The position numbers were made by a program, and so were the translations under genes. From positions 1-61,254 of IMG/VR virus record IMGVR_UViG_3300032309_001297: a DNA stretch of 61,254 nt; one strand, given 5' to 3'. Under the pieces are notes generated by a model, which was not told the DNA's origin, searched no databases, and saw nothing but the letters and a program-made list of their open reading frames with translations. Each line of letters starts with the position of its first letter. Positions within the stretch are counted from its first letter, which is position 1. Shown one piece after another: positions 21,001-31,100 of the stretch. Origin of the DNA: a virus.

Positions 21001-24000
21001 TACATTTAAAAAAGAATGGGGTCAGGATTACTACGAGTTCTTTGTTGTTGAGGGAGTCTCAACCGATGAAGAAGGAAACGCGGTTGTTCAGGGCTACTAC
21101 CCAGGTCACGAGTCACAGACTAAGACTTGGAAGGGTACAACCAAGATTACAGTTATTAAGGGTGCAACTCCTCCAGAAGCAGGAACTAAACCTGCACTAG
21201 AGCGTCCAAAGAAGGATGACCCAGACTTTGCAGAAAAGAAGGCAGCATTTGATGCAGCAAAGAAAGAATCTGCTGCAACATGGACTGCTCCTATTGATTT
21301 AGAAGCATCTGCACCACAACCAAAGGCTAAGAAGCCAACTCCTCCTGCATTCCAAGGCGACAAACTAAAGGCAATTGCAGAAGCAGCTGGTGGAGATGCA
21401 AAGAAGTTCAAAGAACTCCTTGCACAAGAAGAAGTTGTACACATTGACTTCGAGTCAACAGGTGGATTTAACAAGCCAAGTCCAATTCAAGTTGCTCTTG
21501 TTAAGACAAAGAATGGCGAAGTAATAGACTCCAAGGTTCTATTTATGAACCCAGAGAAGCCACTTGATTCTTTCTACACAGATAAAGACCCTGCAGAAGT
21601 TCTTAAGGACTCTGAAGGTAATCCAATCTCTGATGCATTCCTTGAGAAGCAAATGTCTCAGGAAGATGCATTCAAGCAGATTATGGAATTTATGGGCGAA
21701 AACCCAATCGTCTCTGCACACAACCTCCCATTTGATGGAGAAATCCTCAAGCGCTACACCGACCAGTTTGGAATGGACTACAAGCCTGCTGGCGAGATTG
21801 ACACATTGTCATTGGCACGCAAGGTTATCAATGGTGGCAACGGAGACCACGTTCTCCAAGCTGTTGCTGCTCGTTACGACCTAGCTGGACCAGATACAGA
21901 TTGGCATGATGCTTCTGTTGACGTTGCAGTATTACCTGGAATTCTTGACAATCTTCTTGATGAAATGGCTATTACAAATAGCGGTATTGATTCTCTTGAC
22001 GTTGATAAAGCTAAAGTTGACTTTGATGCTGCAAACGCACAATACACAGCAAGCAAGTCTAAGAAAGCAAAAGCAGACACAGAACTTGTTATGGCAAAGG
22101 CTTTCGCAGATGGTATGGCTGGGAAGGATGTTCCGACTTCAGAAGAACTTGGAAGCGCTCTTCCAAAGGAGCTACCAACTTCAGACGAACTCAGCCCAGC
22201 AACAACCCCAAAGCCATCAGAAGTTTCAGACAACGACTCACAAATCGAATCTGTTCTTGGTGGACTTGTAAGTAATAACTGGGTATCTGAAAACGAGAAC
22301 ACAACTAACGTTGGAAAGATTGCCGTTGAAGATATGAAGCCTGGTGACTTCATCAGTGCACAGTTCGGTGGATACCACGAAATTATTTCTGTAGAACCAG
22401 ACCCAGATAACGATAAAAAGATGGTTGTTACTCGTCGTCTTCTTGCAAATGGCAAGGAATACAAGTCAAGCTGGATTAAGTATCAAGCATATGAAGTTCG
22501 TCGTCGTAACGAACCTATTGAAATTGCACAGCCTGTAGATTCAACTCCTGAAACACCAGAAGTAGAACAACCAATTCTTGAGACAGATGAAGCTCCAGAG
22601 AAGGAAAGCTCAGCTGGTACATGGAACGGCTACAACATTGCACAAGGCACAGATGGTGTCTATTATGCAGAAAACATCTCTTCTACAGACGTTCAAGCAC
22701 TTCGTAATGGACAACTAACACCACCACAGCTTCCATTCTTTGCACCACTTGGTGGAGGAAACGATCAAGAAACTGGAGAAGGTTACTTCTTCTCAGTCAA
22801 TGGAAAACGTTTCTGGGGCAAGTACGGTGCTGCAGGTGCTCTAGTTCGCCGTAAGAACTCCGATGGAGTCTACGAATACTTCTTAGCAAAGCGTTCTTCT
22901 GGTCTTTCACAAGAAGGTGGCAAGTGGGGATTCCCTGGTGGCGCACATAAAGACCAAACAATTGCTAAGTCAGTTGGTGGAACAGCTAAAGAAGAATTTA
23001 GCGAAGAAGTAGGTGGAGACTTATCATCTCTTGAGCCTAAGTACATCCATCAAAACTTTGTAGGTCCAGAATGGGCATATGACACATATGTATTTGAAGT
23101 TGGACCAAAGCAACTTAGCGATTTAACACCTAAGGATGGAGAAAACTCCGAAATTGGTTGGTTTACAGCAGATCAAATTAATCAAATGGCTGCTGATGGA
23201 AAACTTCACACTAACTTTGCTGATTCAGCACAAGCAATATTTGACTTGTCTGAAGACAACACAAAGGGGCCAGAGAAGCCAACACCTGCTGAATCAAAGT
23301 CAACAGAAGTTAAGGCATTCGACACTACCAATTGGAAGAAGATTGCTGGTCAAGCTGGTTCAAATGAGGGTGCATTCTATGTAGACCCTGATACAGGTGA
23401 GCAGTATTACGTCAAGAAGCCTAAGTCTGATAAGCATGCAGCAAACGAAGCTCTTGCATCTGCATTATACGCAGAAGCTGGGACAAAGATTGGTCGTGTG
23501 TATCTTGGAAAAGACAGCAAAGGCAACATCGTCCTTGTATCTCCACTTGTAGAAAACTCTAATAAAGATTTTGCAGACAAGAAGAACGATGCAAACATTC
23601 TTAAGTCTGCACAAGAAGATTTTGCAGTAGATGCATGGCTTAACAATTATGACTCCGTTGGTCTTGCTTACGACAACATGCTTACAGTTGATGGAGATGT
23701 CTACCGTGTTGATCCAGGTGGCTCTCTACTATTCCGTGCACAAGGAAAAGATAAGTCGAAAGAACTTACAGACGATGTAAAGTCTATCGATACACTCCGT
23801 GACGGAAGTATTAACTCAGAATCAAACGACATCTTTGGTTCTATGACAGACGAGCAAATTGCTGAGTCTGCAAAGAAGGTTCAAGCAATCAGTCCTGAAA
23901 AGATTGACCAACTTGTTGACCAAGCATTCCCAGATGACGCAGAAACAGCTTCATTCCTCAAGGAGAAGCTAAAGGCTCGTCGTGAAGACCTCATTAATCG

Positions 24001-27000
24001 TTTCGGTCTTGAACCACAGGAAGAAGAAGCCTCAGAGCCAGTTCAATCAGTAAGTGATTCTAACCCTGTAATACCTCTTGACCCTTCTGGTGATTTAGCT
24101 CAGCAGCTAAACGATGCTGTTGGAAAGAAAGTTTCATTCCTATATAACGGAAAAGATAGAGTTGCAACAGTTATTCCTTCCAAGGAAGGAACAGCACAGA
24201 TTTGGGAAAATCCAAAGAACGGAAAAACTAATATTCGTCTTTTGGATTCAGATGGTGCTGTAAAGAATTTCACTATCTCAAGTATTGAATCAAATTCTGA
24301 AGGATTTGAAGCTCCTAAGGAAGCATCTAAGCCTTCTACAGAAGCTCCATCAGGTTGGACCAAGGAAGGTAACTACACTTGGAAGAAAGACGGCTGGGTT
24401 GTAACTGAAGATACTGAAGGAAACCTTACTGCAAGTAATCCAAAAGTCTCTGGTTTAATTTTTGGCAATTCTTGGGATGAAGTTCAAACCAAGATTGATG
24501 CAGAAGATGTAACCCCATCAATTCCTCAGGTAGCCACACCAGAAGAAATTAAAGCAATCGCTGAATCTCCAGATGGTGGAATCACTCCATCTGCTAACGA
24601 CAACATCGAGCCTTTAAATCCTGTTGACACTCCTCTAACTGAGACAGAGAAGTCAACCTCTTTGTCAGAAGCAGAGAAGCAAAAGGTTCTTGATGAGGTA
24701 TCAAATCTTGCTGAGAAACTATTTGGTTCTAAGGGTAAGACAAAGGACCTTCTAGAAGCACTTAAGGGACAAGAAGGCGTTGATAGCGACCTTATTGACT
24801 CAATCATCAGCGACATCGATGCTCCAAAGACTGCACCTGATGCAACTCCAGAAGAAAAAATTACAAGTGACCTCACTCAATCTCTCACACCAGAAGATGG
24901 CGATGAAGATGTACCAGCTGAAGTTCTTGAATCAATCACAACAGAAGAGCTTGCTGCAGAAGCAAAGACTCCAATGGATCCAGATCTTATCTGGAAGAAG
25001 GTACAAGAAGAATACTCAAGCACCACACTTCCAAATGGTCACATCGTTGTGTTCTCACAGACCAACGGAACAGATAAGTTTGATGTTGTTGTCAAGCGTA
25101 ACTCGGATAATACATTTAGTGTTTATCACCGCATCACTGGTCCAGACGGAACAAGCAAGGTTAAAAACCTTAAGGGTCGTTGGCATTCATTTACCGCTCT
25201 TAAGAGCCGTATCGAAAGTGAAAAGTGGAAAGCAAAGGTAACACCTTCTAAGGTTAAGGCTAAGGCTAAGACAGAAACTCCTGGAAGTATTCTTCCTGCT
25301 GCAATTCCTACTCAAAAGGGTTCTTATGTTTCAGCAGATGGAGTTAGCATTGTTAAGGTTGGACAGAAAGTTAAGGATGTTAAGACTGGCAAGACTGGTG
25401 TTGTTATCTCTCTCAAAGATGAGCTAATTACAGGTAAGTCTAAGCTCAAGCCAGAAGGCTACACCTACACAGACGTTGCAAAAATTAAGTGGGATGACAC
25501 TGGAAAGAAAAACTGGAAGGTGTCTACATACCTTGAGATTTTAGATGGACCAAGCGGCGGTGGTAGCGGTGGAACAAAGACAACACCAACACCAACACCA
25601 AGCTCACCTTCAACACCTTCTACACCAGAAGTTGATGCAACTCCAGCAGAAATTCCTACATACGATGCTCCATCTCTACAAGGAGCAAAAGCTCTTAAAG
25701 ATGTAGAGGCACTTGCTGCAAAGAAGAATGAAAATGAGCACATGTCATACTTTGGTGCAGACAGCTATTCTGACTATAAAGAGTTCCTAAAGGGTGACTT
25801 TGTTAAAGACCCTGAATCTAAGAACCTTGTTCCAGGAATTATTGTCTCTAACGCTTCAACAAATGCTAACGACCAAGACTTAACAAGTCATGGTGTTATC
25901 ACAAAGACTAACTCAAAAACTGGTGAAGTTGAAGTTACATACTTTGATGGACCTCTTGCTGGTAAGGGTCAAACTCTTAAGTCAGACAAAGTATGGAGCC
26001 GTGAGAAGTTCCTAACAGTTGAGCAGTCTAAAGAGCTAGGTATTGATGTAGACACCACACTTCTTGAGAAGTCCCGTGCTGCATCTAAGGCTAAAGGTGA
26101 AAAGTACGCTAAAGAATTAGCAGAAAAGAAAAAGAAAGCTCAGCAAGAAGCAGAAGCAAAGGCTCTTAAATCTAAGTTTGAAGTTAACGGTCCTGGTTTT
26201 GCACTTCAAACACCTAATGCACCAGCAGATTGGTCTAAATCTCCTGTAGACAATGCACCAAGCCTTGCTGATGCATTAAAGGTGGCAAAAGGTGACAACC
26301 CATTAGAAGCAGCTAAAGGAGCGACAGTTCTTGCAGACTCTGATGCAATTGAGGACCTAGAGCTTCGTGTTCAAAAAGTAACTGCAAAAGGTGGAAAAGA
26401 GTCTATTAGAGTTACATTCACTCTCACAGACTGGGCAGCAAACCCACGAGTCGCTGAAATGATAGACGATGCAAGCATTGATAAGTCTTCTGGTTTAGAT
26501 ATTGATAAATGGGAAAAACAACCAGATGGTTCGTTAAAGTATTCTAAAAAGTGGGACAGTAGCTCTGTTGACCAAAGTGGTACTGGTGTTACTTACAGCG
26601 GAAAAGCTGGAAAAGGAACATTTAAACTTCATCGTGCAAAGAAAGGTGCAGAGAAAGCTAACTTCTTTAATCATGCAAGTAACAGCAGCAACTCTGTTGC
26701 ATTCCATAATAAAGTAGAAATAATTCTCCCAGCAAACGCTACCGAAAAAGACATTGAAGATGCAATTAAGGCAATGGGTGGCGTGGACAGTGTTCGTCCA
26801 GCAACTAAGGAGGACATTAAAGGTCTTGTTGAAAACAAGATGATTTGGCTTTATGGACGAAGCACAGATGGAACAAAGAACTATGCTGGCGAACTTCGCG
26901 ACAAGATTCTTCAACAAATCAAAGATGACTATGGATTTACTGCAGACGATGTAGAGATTGTTGTTGATAAAGAGGGTCGTGGTCGTATTAGCTATCTAGC

Positions 27001-27532
27001 TCCTCAAAGTGTTGCAGACAAGATTGCTAGCGAAACAAAAATTAATTATTTCAACCACACTTGGCAGTCTTCTACTCCAAACGGAACTGATGCTATGGCA
27101 GACTTCTTATTTGAAATATTCCAATCTGGAGGCTTGTATTCAACAACTAATCGTTGGATGGATGGAATTAATATCAACGGTATGTCTTCCAAAGCAGATG
27201 TAAAAGCCAACGGTGGAAACTATATGTTTACTCATCAATCATCCTCCCCCAGCAGCGGTTCAAGCTTAAGCTTCTCGTTTGATGCAAGAAAGCTTCTTCG
27301 TAGAATGGACTTCTACAAGAATGGCGGAGATAAGTATGGACAGCTCGTATCTGACGCAGAAGATGTAATCGAAAAACTTAAGAGTGGCGGCGGCGAGATT
27401 ATGTGGAAGAAGAATCTTTCATGGGCTGATCTCTCAAGCGTAAGTATGTCTGATGCTGTCCGAGCAGCTCTTGTGAAGAAACTTCTTGCTGCTGGATTAC
27501 CTGAATACGCACAGATTGTGAAAGGTAAATAA
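18089..27532 (+). CDS. Giant multidomain virion protein, 3147 aa (DEDDh exonuclease, Nudix-like, kinase-like)
   Basis: GTG 18089 shares one base with the upstream stop. The N-terminal 200 residues contain DLLPIAHPRSTR and RDRKGRFAEMGGGLR. Long acidic linkers and repeated small beta modules follow (KAGD/KPGD ... GYYPGH, twice near residues 810-1060, and a third related one near 1410-1470). A DEDDh exonuclease has D1120/E1122 (HIDFES), HN1212LPFD1216 and H1273-x4-D1278, so all catalytic residues are present. A Nudix-like domain lies near residues 1575-1720 with KWGFPGG and EEFSEEVGG (1635-1643); the first Glu of the Nudix box is not obvious. A kinase-like domain of HipA/PI-kinase type lies near residues 1743-1975, with K1776, NNYD1855, D1862N and D1875PGG. 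The C-terminal 600 residues are unassigned. The position between portal and protease suggests a packaged, possibly injected protein. Confidence 0.8.
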   Translation: MNINYPKKPALRLSSIEEQTQKINAAALELVEKANAEFSGTRTVTKKAALTVISRSLAKNESDAFSVRKHKALTELSHYITLAQSNRALTASVENTDLLPIAHPRSTRDNDMTLASLMQHRARWIIDDPEIQDDKARTLLASALTSHPASVEYEYAITHLSTMPQGMVPQYALLAALGDGNSSAARRARAMLQRRDRKGRFAEMGGGLRALIKRAANGLVQSLTGTAVSQGIDGDTFDMELPDGKLVRVPASSAEAIKAILPSMQTKDGYSKTPAKVSIGDPVINEADLEVVDAPDGFKLDETWSPSADDVDYYGTKIDLGKKFTDDAYDVIKFDVANASAKDKFEAAQQKEAEGQNIVTVGKGKNNWVDETKPVYFVSRRDGKDKTFAAVQSWADVQDFITQDEPKYDKGEGVDPSKSETKKELLKKVKTGIEKVAEKKAAEEAKAEKPVAKLPEKQEDFDYPEGSYKLKQGVEYTPEGPIDGQVSPDYTDDPAELAQKFETDELVEALTQSVTGTKKSPATGFGGLPFEAGDEIVPAEAIYNALKEKGEDADSILGDIYSGGKQAEISEATPEVSDEIKDALGDEDVLDAPLPNGEEDPATLPPLLEGLSEDEKANYAETGDYTKYLPKNSTDEAPSGYTELNEDPFNNSEAVLPEDAPEGFSFNPVDIANSYNKEDLKGELRRALEPGNEMPGYGLISQETPEGEDYVGYVPGEAIRDALQLQGEDTNALINEIYAEGADNEPTSQETQDALEGEAPETTQGTPTEQEAPAESTEQTPSNEAGPEATTVNTGEPTGPARLKAKVSELKAGDVTTNDFFTIENIYSDADSESAKPGSVWVEGYYPGHATQKTKLWYPDTEIEVYRNVDAPQKGDLPELSKPFAKDYDPQKKVYKDEALGIFVPKDAAAREQYLADVEEYNKNLEAAKAMWSAPEGLEEWQTPDAAPVYTPENPIGISEVASVDVKPGDITFKKEWGQDYYEFFVVEGVSTDEEGNAVVQGYYPGHESQTKTWKGTTKITVIKGATPPEAGTKPALERPKKDDPDFAEKKAAFDAAKKESAATWTAPIDLEASAPQPKAKKPTPPAFQGDKLKAIAEAAGGDAKKFKELLAQEEVVHIDFESTGGFNKPSPIQVALVKTKNGEVIDSKVLFMNPEKPLDSFYTDKDPAEVLKDSEGNPISDAFLEKQMSQEDAFKQIMEFMGENPIVSAHNLPFDGEILKRYTDQFGMDYKPAGEIDTLSLARKVINGGNGDHVLQAVAARYDLAGPDTDWHDASVDVAVLPGILDNLLDEMAITNSGIDSLDVDKAKVDFDAANAQYTASKSKKAKADTELVMAKAFADGMAGKDVPTSEELGSALPKELPTSDELSPATTPKPSEVSDNDSQIESVLGGLVSNNWVSENENTTNVGKIAVEDMKPGDFISAQFGGYHEIISVEPDPDNDKKMVVTRRLLANGKEYKSSWIKYQAYEVRRRNEPIEIAQPVDSTPETPEVEQPILETDEAPEKESSAGTWNGYNIAQGTDGVYYAENISSTDVQALRNGQLTPPQLPFFAPLGGGNDQETGEGYFFSVNGKRFWGKYGAAGALVRRKNSDGVYEYFLAKRSSGLSQEGGKWGFPGGAHKDQTIAKSVGGTAKEEFSEEVGGDLSSLEPKYIHQNFVGPEWAYDTYVFEVGPKQLSDLTPKDGENSEIGWFTADQINQMAADGKLHTNFADSAQAIFDLSEDNTKGPEKPTPAESKSTEVKAFDTTNWKKIAGQAGSNEGAFYVDPDTGEQYYVKKPKSDKHAANEALASALYAEAGTKIGRVYLGKDSKGNIVLVSPLVENSNKDFADKKNDANILKSAQEDFAVDAWLNNYDSVGLAYDNMLTVDGDVYRVDPGGSLLFRAQGKDKSKELTDDVKSIDTLRDGSINSESNDIFGSMTDEQIAESAKKVQAISPEKIDQLVDQAFPDDAETASFLKEKLKARREDLINRFGLEPQEEEASEPVQSVSDSNPVIPLDPSGDLAQQLNDAVGKKVSFLYNGKDRVATVIPSKEGTAQIWENPKNGKTNIRLLDSDGAVKNFTISSIESNSEGFEAPKEASKPSTEAPSGWTKEGNYTWKKDGWVVTEDTEGNLTASNPKVSGLIFGNSWDEVQTKIDAEDVTPSIPQVATPEEIKAIAESPDGGITPSANDNIEPLNPVDTPLTETEKSTSLSEAEKQKVLDEVSNLAEKLFGSKGKTKDLLEALKGQEGVDSDLIDSIISDIDAPKTAPDATPEEKITSDLTQSLTPEDGDEDVPAEVLESITTEELAAEAKTPMDPDLIWKKVQEEYSSTTLPNGHIVVFSQTNGTDKFDVVVKRNSDNTFSVYHRITGPDGTSKVKNLKGRWHSFTALKSRIESEKWKAKVTPSKVKAKAKTETPGSILPAAIPTQKGSYVSADGVSIVKVGQKVKDVKTGKTGVVISLKDELITGKSKLKPEGYTYTDVAKIKWDDTGKKNWKVSTYLEILDGPSGGGSGGTKTTPTPTPSSPSTPSTPEVDATPAEIPTYDAPSLQGAKALKDVEALAAKKNENEHMSYFGADSYSDYKEFLKGDFVKDPESKNLVPGIIVSNASTNANDQDLTSHGVITKTNSKTGEVEVTYFDGPLAGKGQTLKSDKVWSREKFLTVEQSKELGIDVDTTLLEKSRAASKAKGEKYAKELAEKKKKAQQEAEAKALKSKFEVNGPGFALQTPNAPADWSKSPVDNAPSLADALKVAKGDNPLEAAKGATVLADSDAIEDLELRVQKVTAKGGKESIRVTFTLTDWAANPRVAEMIDDASIDKSSGLDIDKWEKQPDGSLKYSKKWDSSSVDQSGTGVTYSGKAGKGTFKLHRAKKGAEKANFFNHASNSSNSVAFHNKVEIILPANATEKDIEDAIKAMGGVDSVRPATKEDIKGLVENKMIWLYGRSTDGTKNYAGELRDKILQQIKDDYGFTADDVEIVVDKEGRGRISYLAPQSVADKIASETKINYFNHTWQSSTPNGTDAMADFLFEIFQSGGLYSTTNRWMDGININGMSSKADVKANGGNYMFTHQSSSPSSGSSLSFSFDARKLLRRMDFYKNGGDKYGQLVSDAEDVIEKLKSGGGEIMWKKNLSWADLSSVSMSDAVRAALVKKLLAAGLPEYAQIVKGK

Positions 27533-27849
27533 TGAGTCTCCAAATTGAAAAAGTCATCATAGAAGGACCAGCGGTTCTTGAAAAACTTTCTGGTGAGATG
27601 CCCTACAAGCGCCTTGTTGGAAAAGTAACTTACTTTGGGTATTCACCTGAGGAAGAGGACAATAATCTGACAATTATTGGTGCACATGTTTTTCCTGTTG
27701 ACCTAGAACAGATATCTATAGACGAGGAAAAAGGTACAATTGAGTTTCCATGTTATGACGGAAATTACCTAGTTCGTCCTCTTTTAGAGGAAGACACCGA
27801 GTGGATTGGCGAAGAAAACCTTGAGGAGGCTCGAAATGGCAATTTCTAA
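27532..27849 (+). CDS. Unknown protein, 105 aa
   Basis: ATG 27532 overlaps the stop of the giant gene (TAATG). The protein is beta-rich (AVLEKLSGEMPYKRLVGKVTYFGYSPEEED ... NLTIIGAHVFPVDLEQI) and acidic, ending in EENLEEARNGNF. It overlaps the next gene by 14 bases. Position suggests a small head-region protein; no family is recognised. Confidence 0.65.
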   Translation: MSLQIEKVIIEGPAVLEKLSGEMPYKRLVGKVTYFGYSPEEEDNNLTIIGAHVFPVDLEQISIDEEKGTIEFPCYDGNYLVRPLLEEDTEWIGEENLEEARNGNF

Positions 27850-28132
27850 CGAAGCAACAGTTGATTTAGAACAATCTGTGGAAGCGCTTACAAACCCAGA
27901 TAGCGGTGAATTAGTTGCTGTTGTTTTCACTGTAAATGGTTTGGGAACTTTCGCTCGCTCTAATAGTAAGTGGATTCCGATGAACTCTGAAGAAGCAGAT
28001 AAATATGATGGTTCAAACATCACTGACATTAAAGTAGATATGTGGAAAGACCTCGTAGATAAGTTTGATTCTGGAGAAAAGATGAATGAAACTGATCTTG
28101 AGGCTTATGCAGCCCCAGAAGAGACGGAGTAG
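27836..28132 (+). CDS. Unknown protein, 98 aa
   Basis: ATG 27836 is chosen because GAGGAGG lies at 27824-27830; the longer version lacks an RBS. It contains a small beta sheet (GELVAVVFTVNGLGTFARSNSKW) and an acidic helical tail. It lies four bases before the GTG start of the protease gene, so it is translationally linked. Function unknown. Confidence 0.65.
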   Translation: MAISNEATVDLEQSVEALTNPDSGELVAVVFTVNGLGTFARSNSKWIPMNSEEADKYDGSNITDIKVDMWKDLVDKFDSGEKMNETDLEAYAAPEETE

Positions 28133-28136
28133 AACT

Positions 28137-31100
28137 GTGGAATACGCAGGCAGAAAAGGCAATCTAGTTCTCTTTATTAAAGAGGGCTTTGGTGCAGTTG
28201 TTGACGAAGCAGCAAACTCTGTTGTTCAAGTTGGCAATGAAAAAGCACTTATAGCTTCTATTGACTGGAACTCTTATGGCAAGAAGCCAAAAGACACAGC
28301 TGTAGAGCTTGCTAATGCTGCCATGACGGATTTAGATATCCGTGTTTTTGCTAGTAATGACCGTATGTACACAATTCCAGATGCTGTAGTTGCCGAAGCA
28401 AAGCGTGGTCTTGAGTGGCGCAAGGAGGAGAACCGTGGTGGAACACCAGTTGGTCTTAATACTGCTCGCACACTTGCTCGTGGTGGTCAGATTGGTATTC
28501 GCAAGGTCCGTCATATTGCAAAATACTTCCCACGTCACGAAGTAGATAAAAAAGGCAAGGGATATAAGCCTGGACAAGACAATTACCCATCAAATGGGCG
28601 TATTGCATGGGCTCTTTGGGGTGGAGACGCTGCAGAACGTTGGGCATCAGCAATTGTTGATAGAGAAAACAAGAAGAAGGCAAATACTTCTATTACTGCA
28701 GGTCTTGGAATGCATGACTATGCACCAATGGACCGAGTTGATTACAACTCATTTATGCCATCAGAGATGGAACCAGAATTCTTTATTCGCATCCGTCTAG
28801 ATGGTTCAGGCATTGACCGTCTCTACAAGGTAGAAGATGACGGAACATGCAAGTTCTGGGACGACGGAGCTTGGGATGACTTAGGAAACATTGAGAATGA
28901 TTTCCACACATATGACAAGTCTCTTGATGACCCATATGACAAGGTGCAAAAGATTCACACACCTGTAGACCGAGAGTCTGCAATTAAAATTTCAGCAATG
29001 CTTGATAGCACTCCAATGGAATACATCAATGTTCAAAAAATTGACTTTGACGAAACAGATATGTTTGAACAAGCAATTCCAGAACTTGACTGGAAGTTTA
29101 TTGATCAACTTAGCTCAGATGAAGTTGAAGAAACTGACGACTGGGATATGGATGGTCTTCTAGCTGCAGGAGAAGCACCTTCAACACCAGCAGCGTCTGG
29201 AGATGGCAACTACACACCTGAAGAGCGTTCTGAAAATGCTCAGACTCAAGTACGAGATAAGTTAGGAAAGTTTGCTAAGAACGGCTCTACCGTTGTTATT
29301 GGTGGAGACTACAAATACAAGGGTCAAATCACTGCAATGGACCCTGCAAAGCAGGAAGTAAGTGTTCTTCTTGAAGATGGCAGAACTGTCAATGTTCCTG
29401 CTAATACAACTCAAGAAATCAGTACTTTCCAGCCTGTCTCACAATCAAATTTTCCAGCAAATAACCTAGATTTCTCAGGCATTTTGGGAGAACCTCGTGT
29501 AGCAATTGATGAGCCTCTTGCTCAGTTGCCTGGTCGTCTTCCACCTCTTAGTGCTCCAGATACCAACCTTCTGGTTAGCGACTGGGGAGCTTGGGTTGCA
29601 GGTCAACGCCTCTCACCAGAATACTCTGGCGACCCAATCCCACCAATGGTTTATAAAGAAGAGCCTGATATGAACACTGTTTTAGGTGAGTACTACAAAG
29701 GCTCTTTCAATCCCGATGGAACTACTAAGCCTGGATTTAACCCTGCAACAACACCAAATGCTTATAACGAACCACTTCTTCGTGATTGGTTAGATAAGAA
29801 ATACGCTAATAAAGCTGGTGATGTTGGCTACCACAATCGTGGTTGGTATGTTCCGCCTGCTAGCGACTATGTAAAATTTGATGACAAACTTGATCGTAAA
29901 AAAGTTTATACTAAAGAGAATAAAGCTGCTTGGGATAGACGATTTGATGTATCTAACTCAAACGAAAAAACTCTTATTGCTGCTGCAGCAGAGGAAGCTA
30001 TAACACCAGAGAATTCTGATGTTCCTCCAATGTTCTTAGCTATTGTTGCACCAGATGATCCTCAGGCTGTAATGGAGTTAGTCTCTGTTGTTCCTGCAAA
30101 TAAGAAGAGCAACACACCAACAACATTCAAGCGCAAGCCAGGCAAGTGGGAACGCGATGATCGTATTCTCAATGACCTCAATAGCCCAACACCTCCCCCT
30201 GTTATCGTTTTAGATAACACTAATCTTGCTGAGGTAACAAAGCAGATTGATGGCGGAGTCGTGGTTGCTTCACTTCGATTCCCTGCTGCTCTAGCTCTGT
30301 CAAATAACCCAGTAATTGCTGCTCTTGTAGCTGCAGGAGGTTTAGATAGAAACCGTGGCAACGCGGAGAAACTTCGTCGCTATTGGACAACTGGTAAGGG
30401 CGGTCTCAAGATTCGCTGGAACACTCCAGGAGACTGGACTCGTTGCCATAAGTATCTTGCTAAATACATGGGCCCTCGCGCTAAAGGCTATTGCGCTCTT
30501 CGTCATAAAGAAATGACGGGAATGTGGCCAGGAGATAAGCGCAATCCAGGTATGAAAAAGAAGTCTTTAGTTTCATCTATTGAAGCAGTTAAGACTGAGG
30601 AAACTATTGTCGGAGAATTCACTCTTCATGCTCGTGCAGAAGCTGCTCGCTCACGCATGATTGGTAGAGAAGGCGTTGTAGCTTCCGAGCATGGTTCAAA
30701 ATTCATTATTCCTTTGGTTATTCCAGAGAATATGGAATCAGGTGACGGACGTATCTTTGAGTCTGGCTCTATCAATACAAGAGATTTGCCACTGCCACTT
30801 CTATGGCAGATTAAGACAGGTCAGGGCCATGATGGTTCTGTTGTTGTCGGTCAAATTACTCACATGGAAAGAACAGACCAAGGCATTGGAAATGCTTATG
30901 GTGTATTCGACCTCGGGGAGTATGGCAAAGAAGCTGAACGTCTAGTTCGCAACGGATTTATCCGTGGAGTATCTGCTGATATGGACAAATTTGAAGCAGA
31001 TGAAGAAGAGGCAAAAGAGCCTACTGGCGACGATTCTGAGGATACAAGGAAAATCGAGTCAGGTAGAATAGTTATCAAAAGTGCTCGTGTAATGGCAGTA

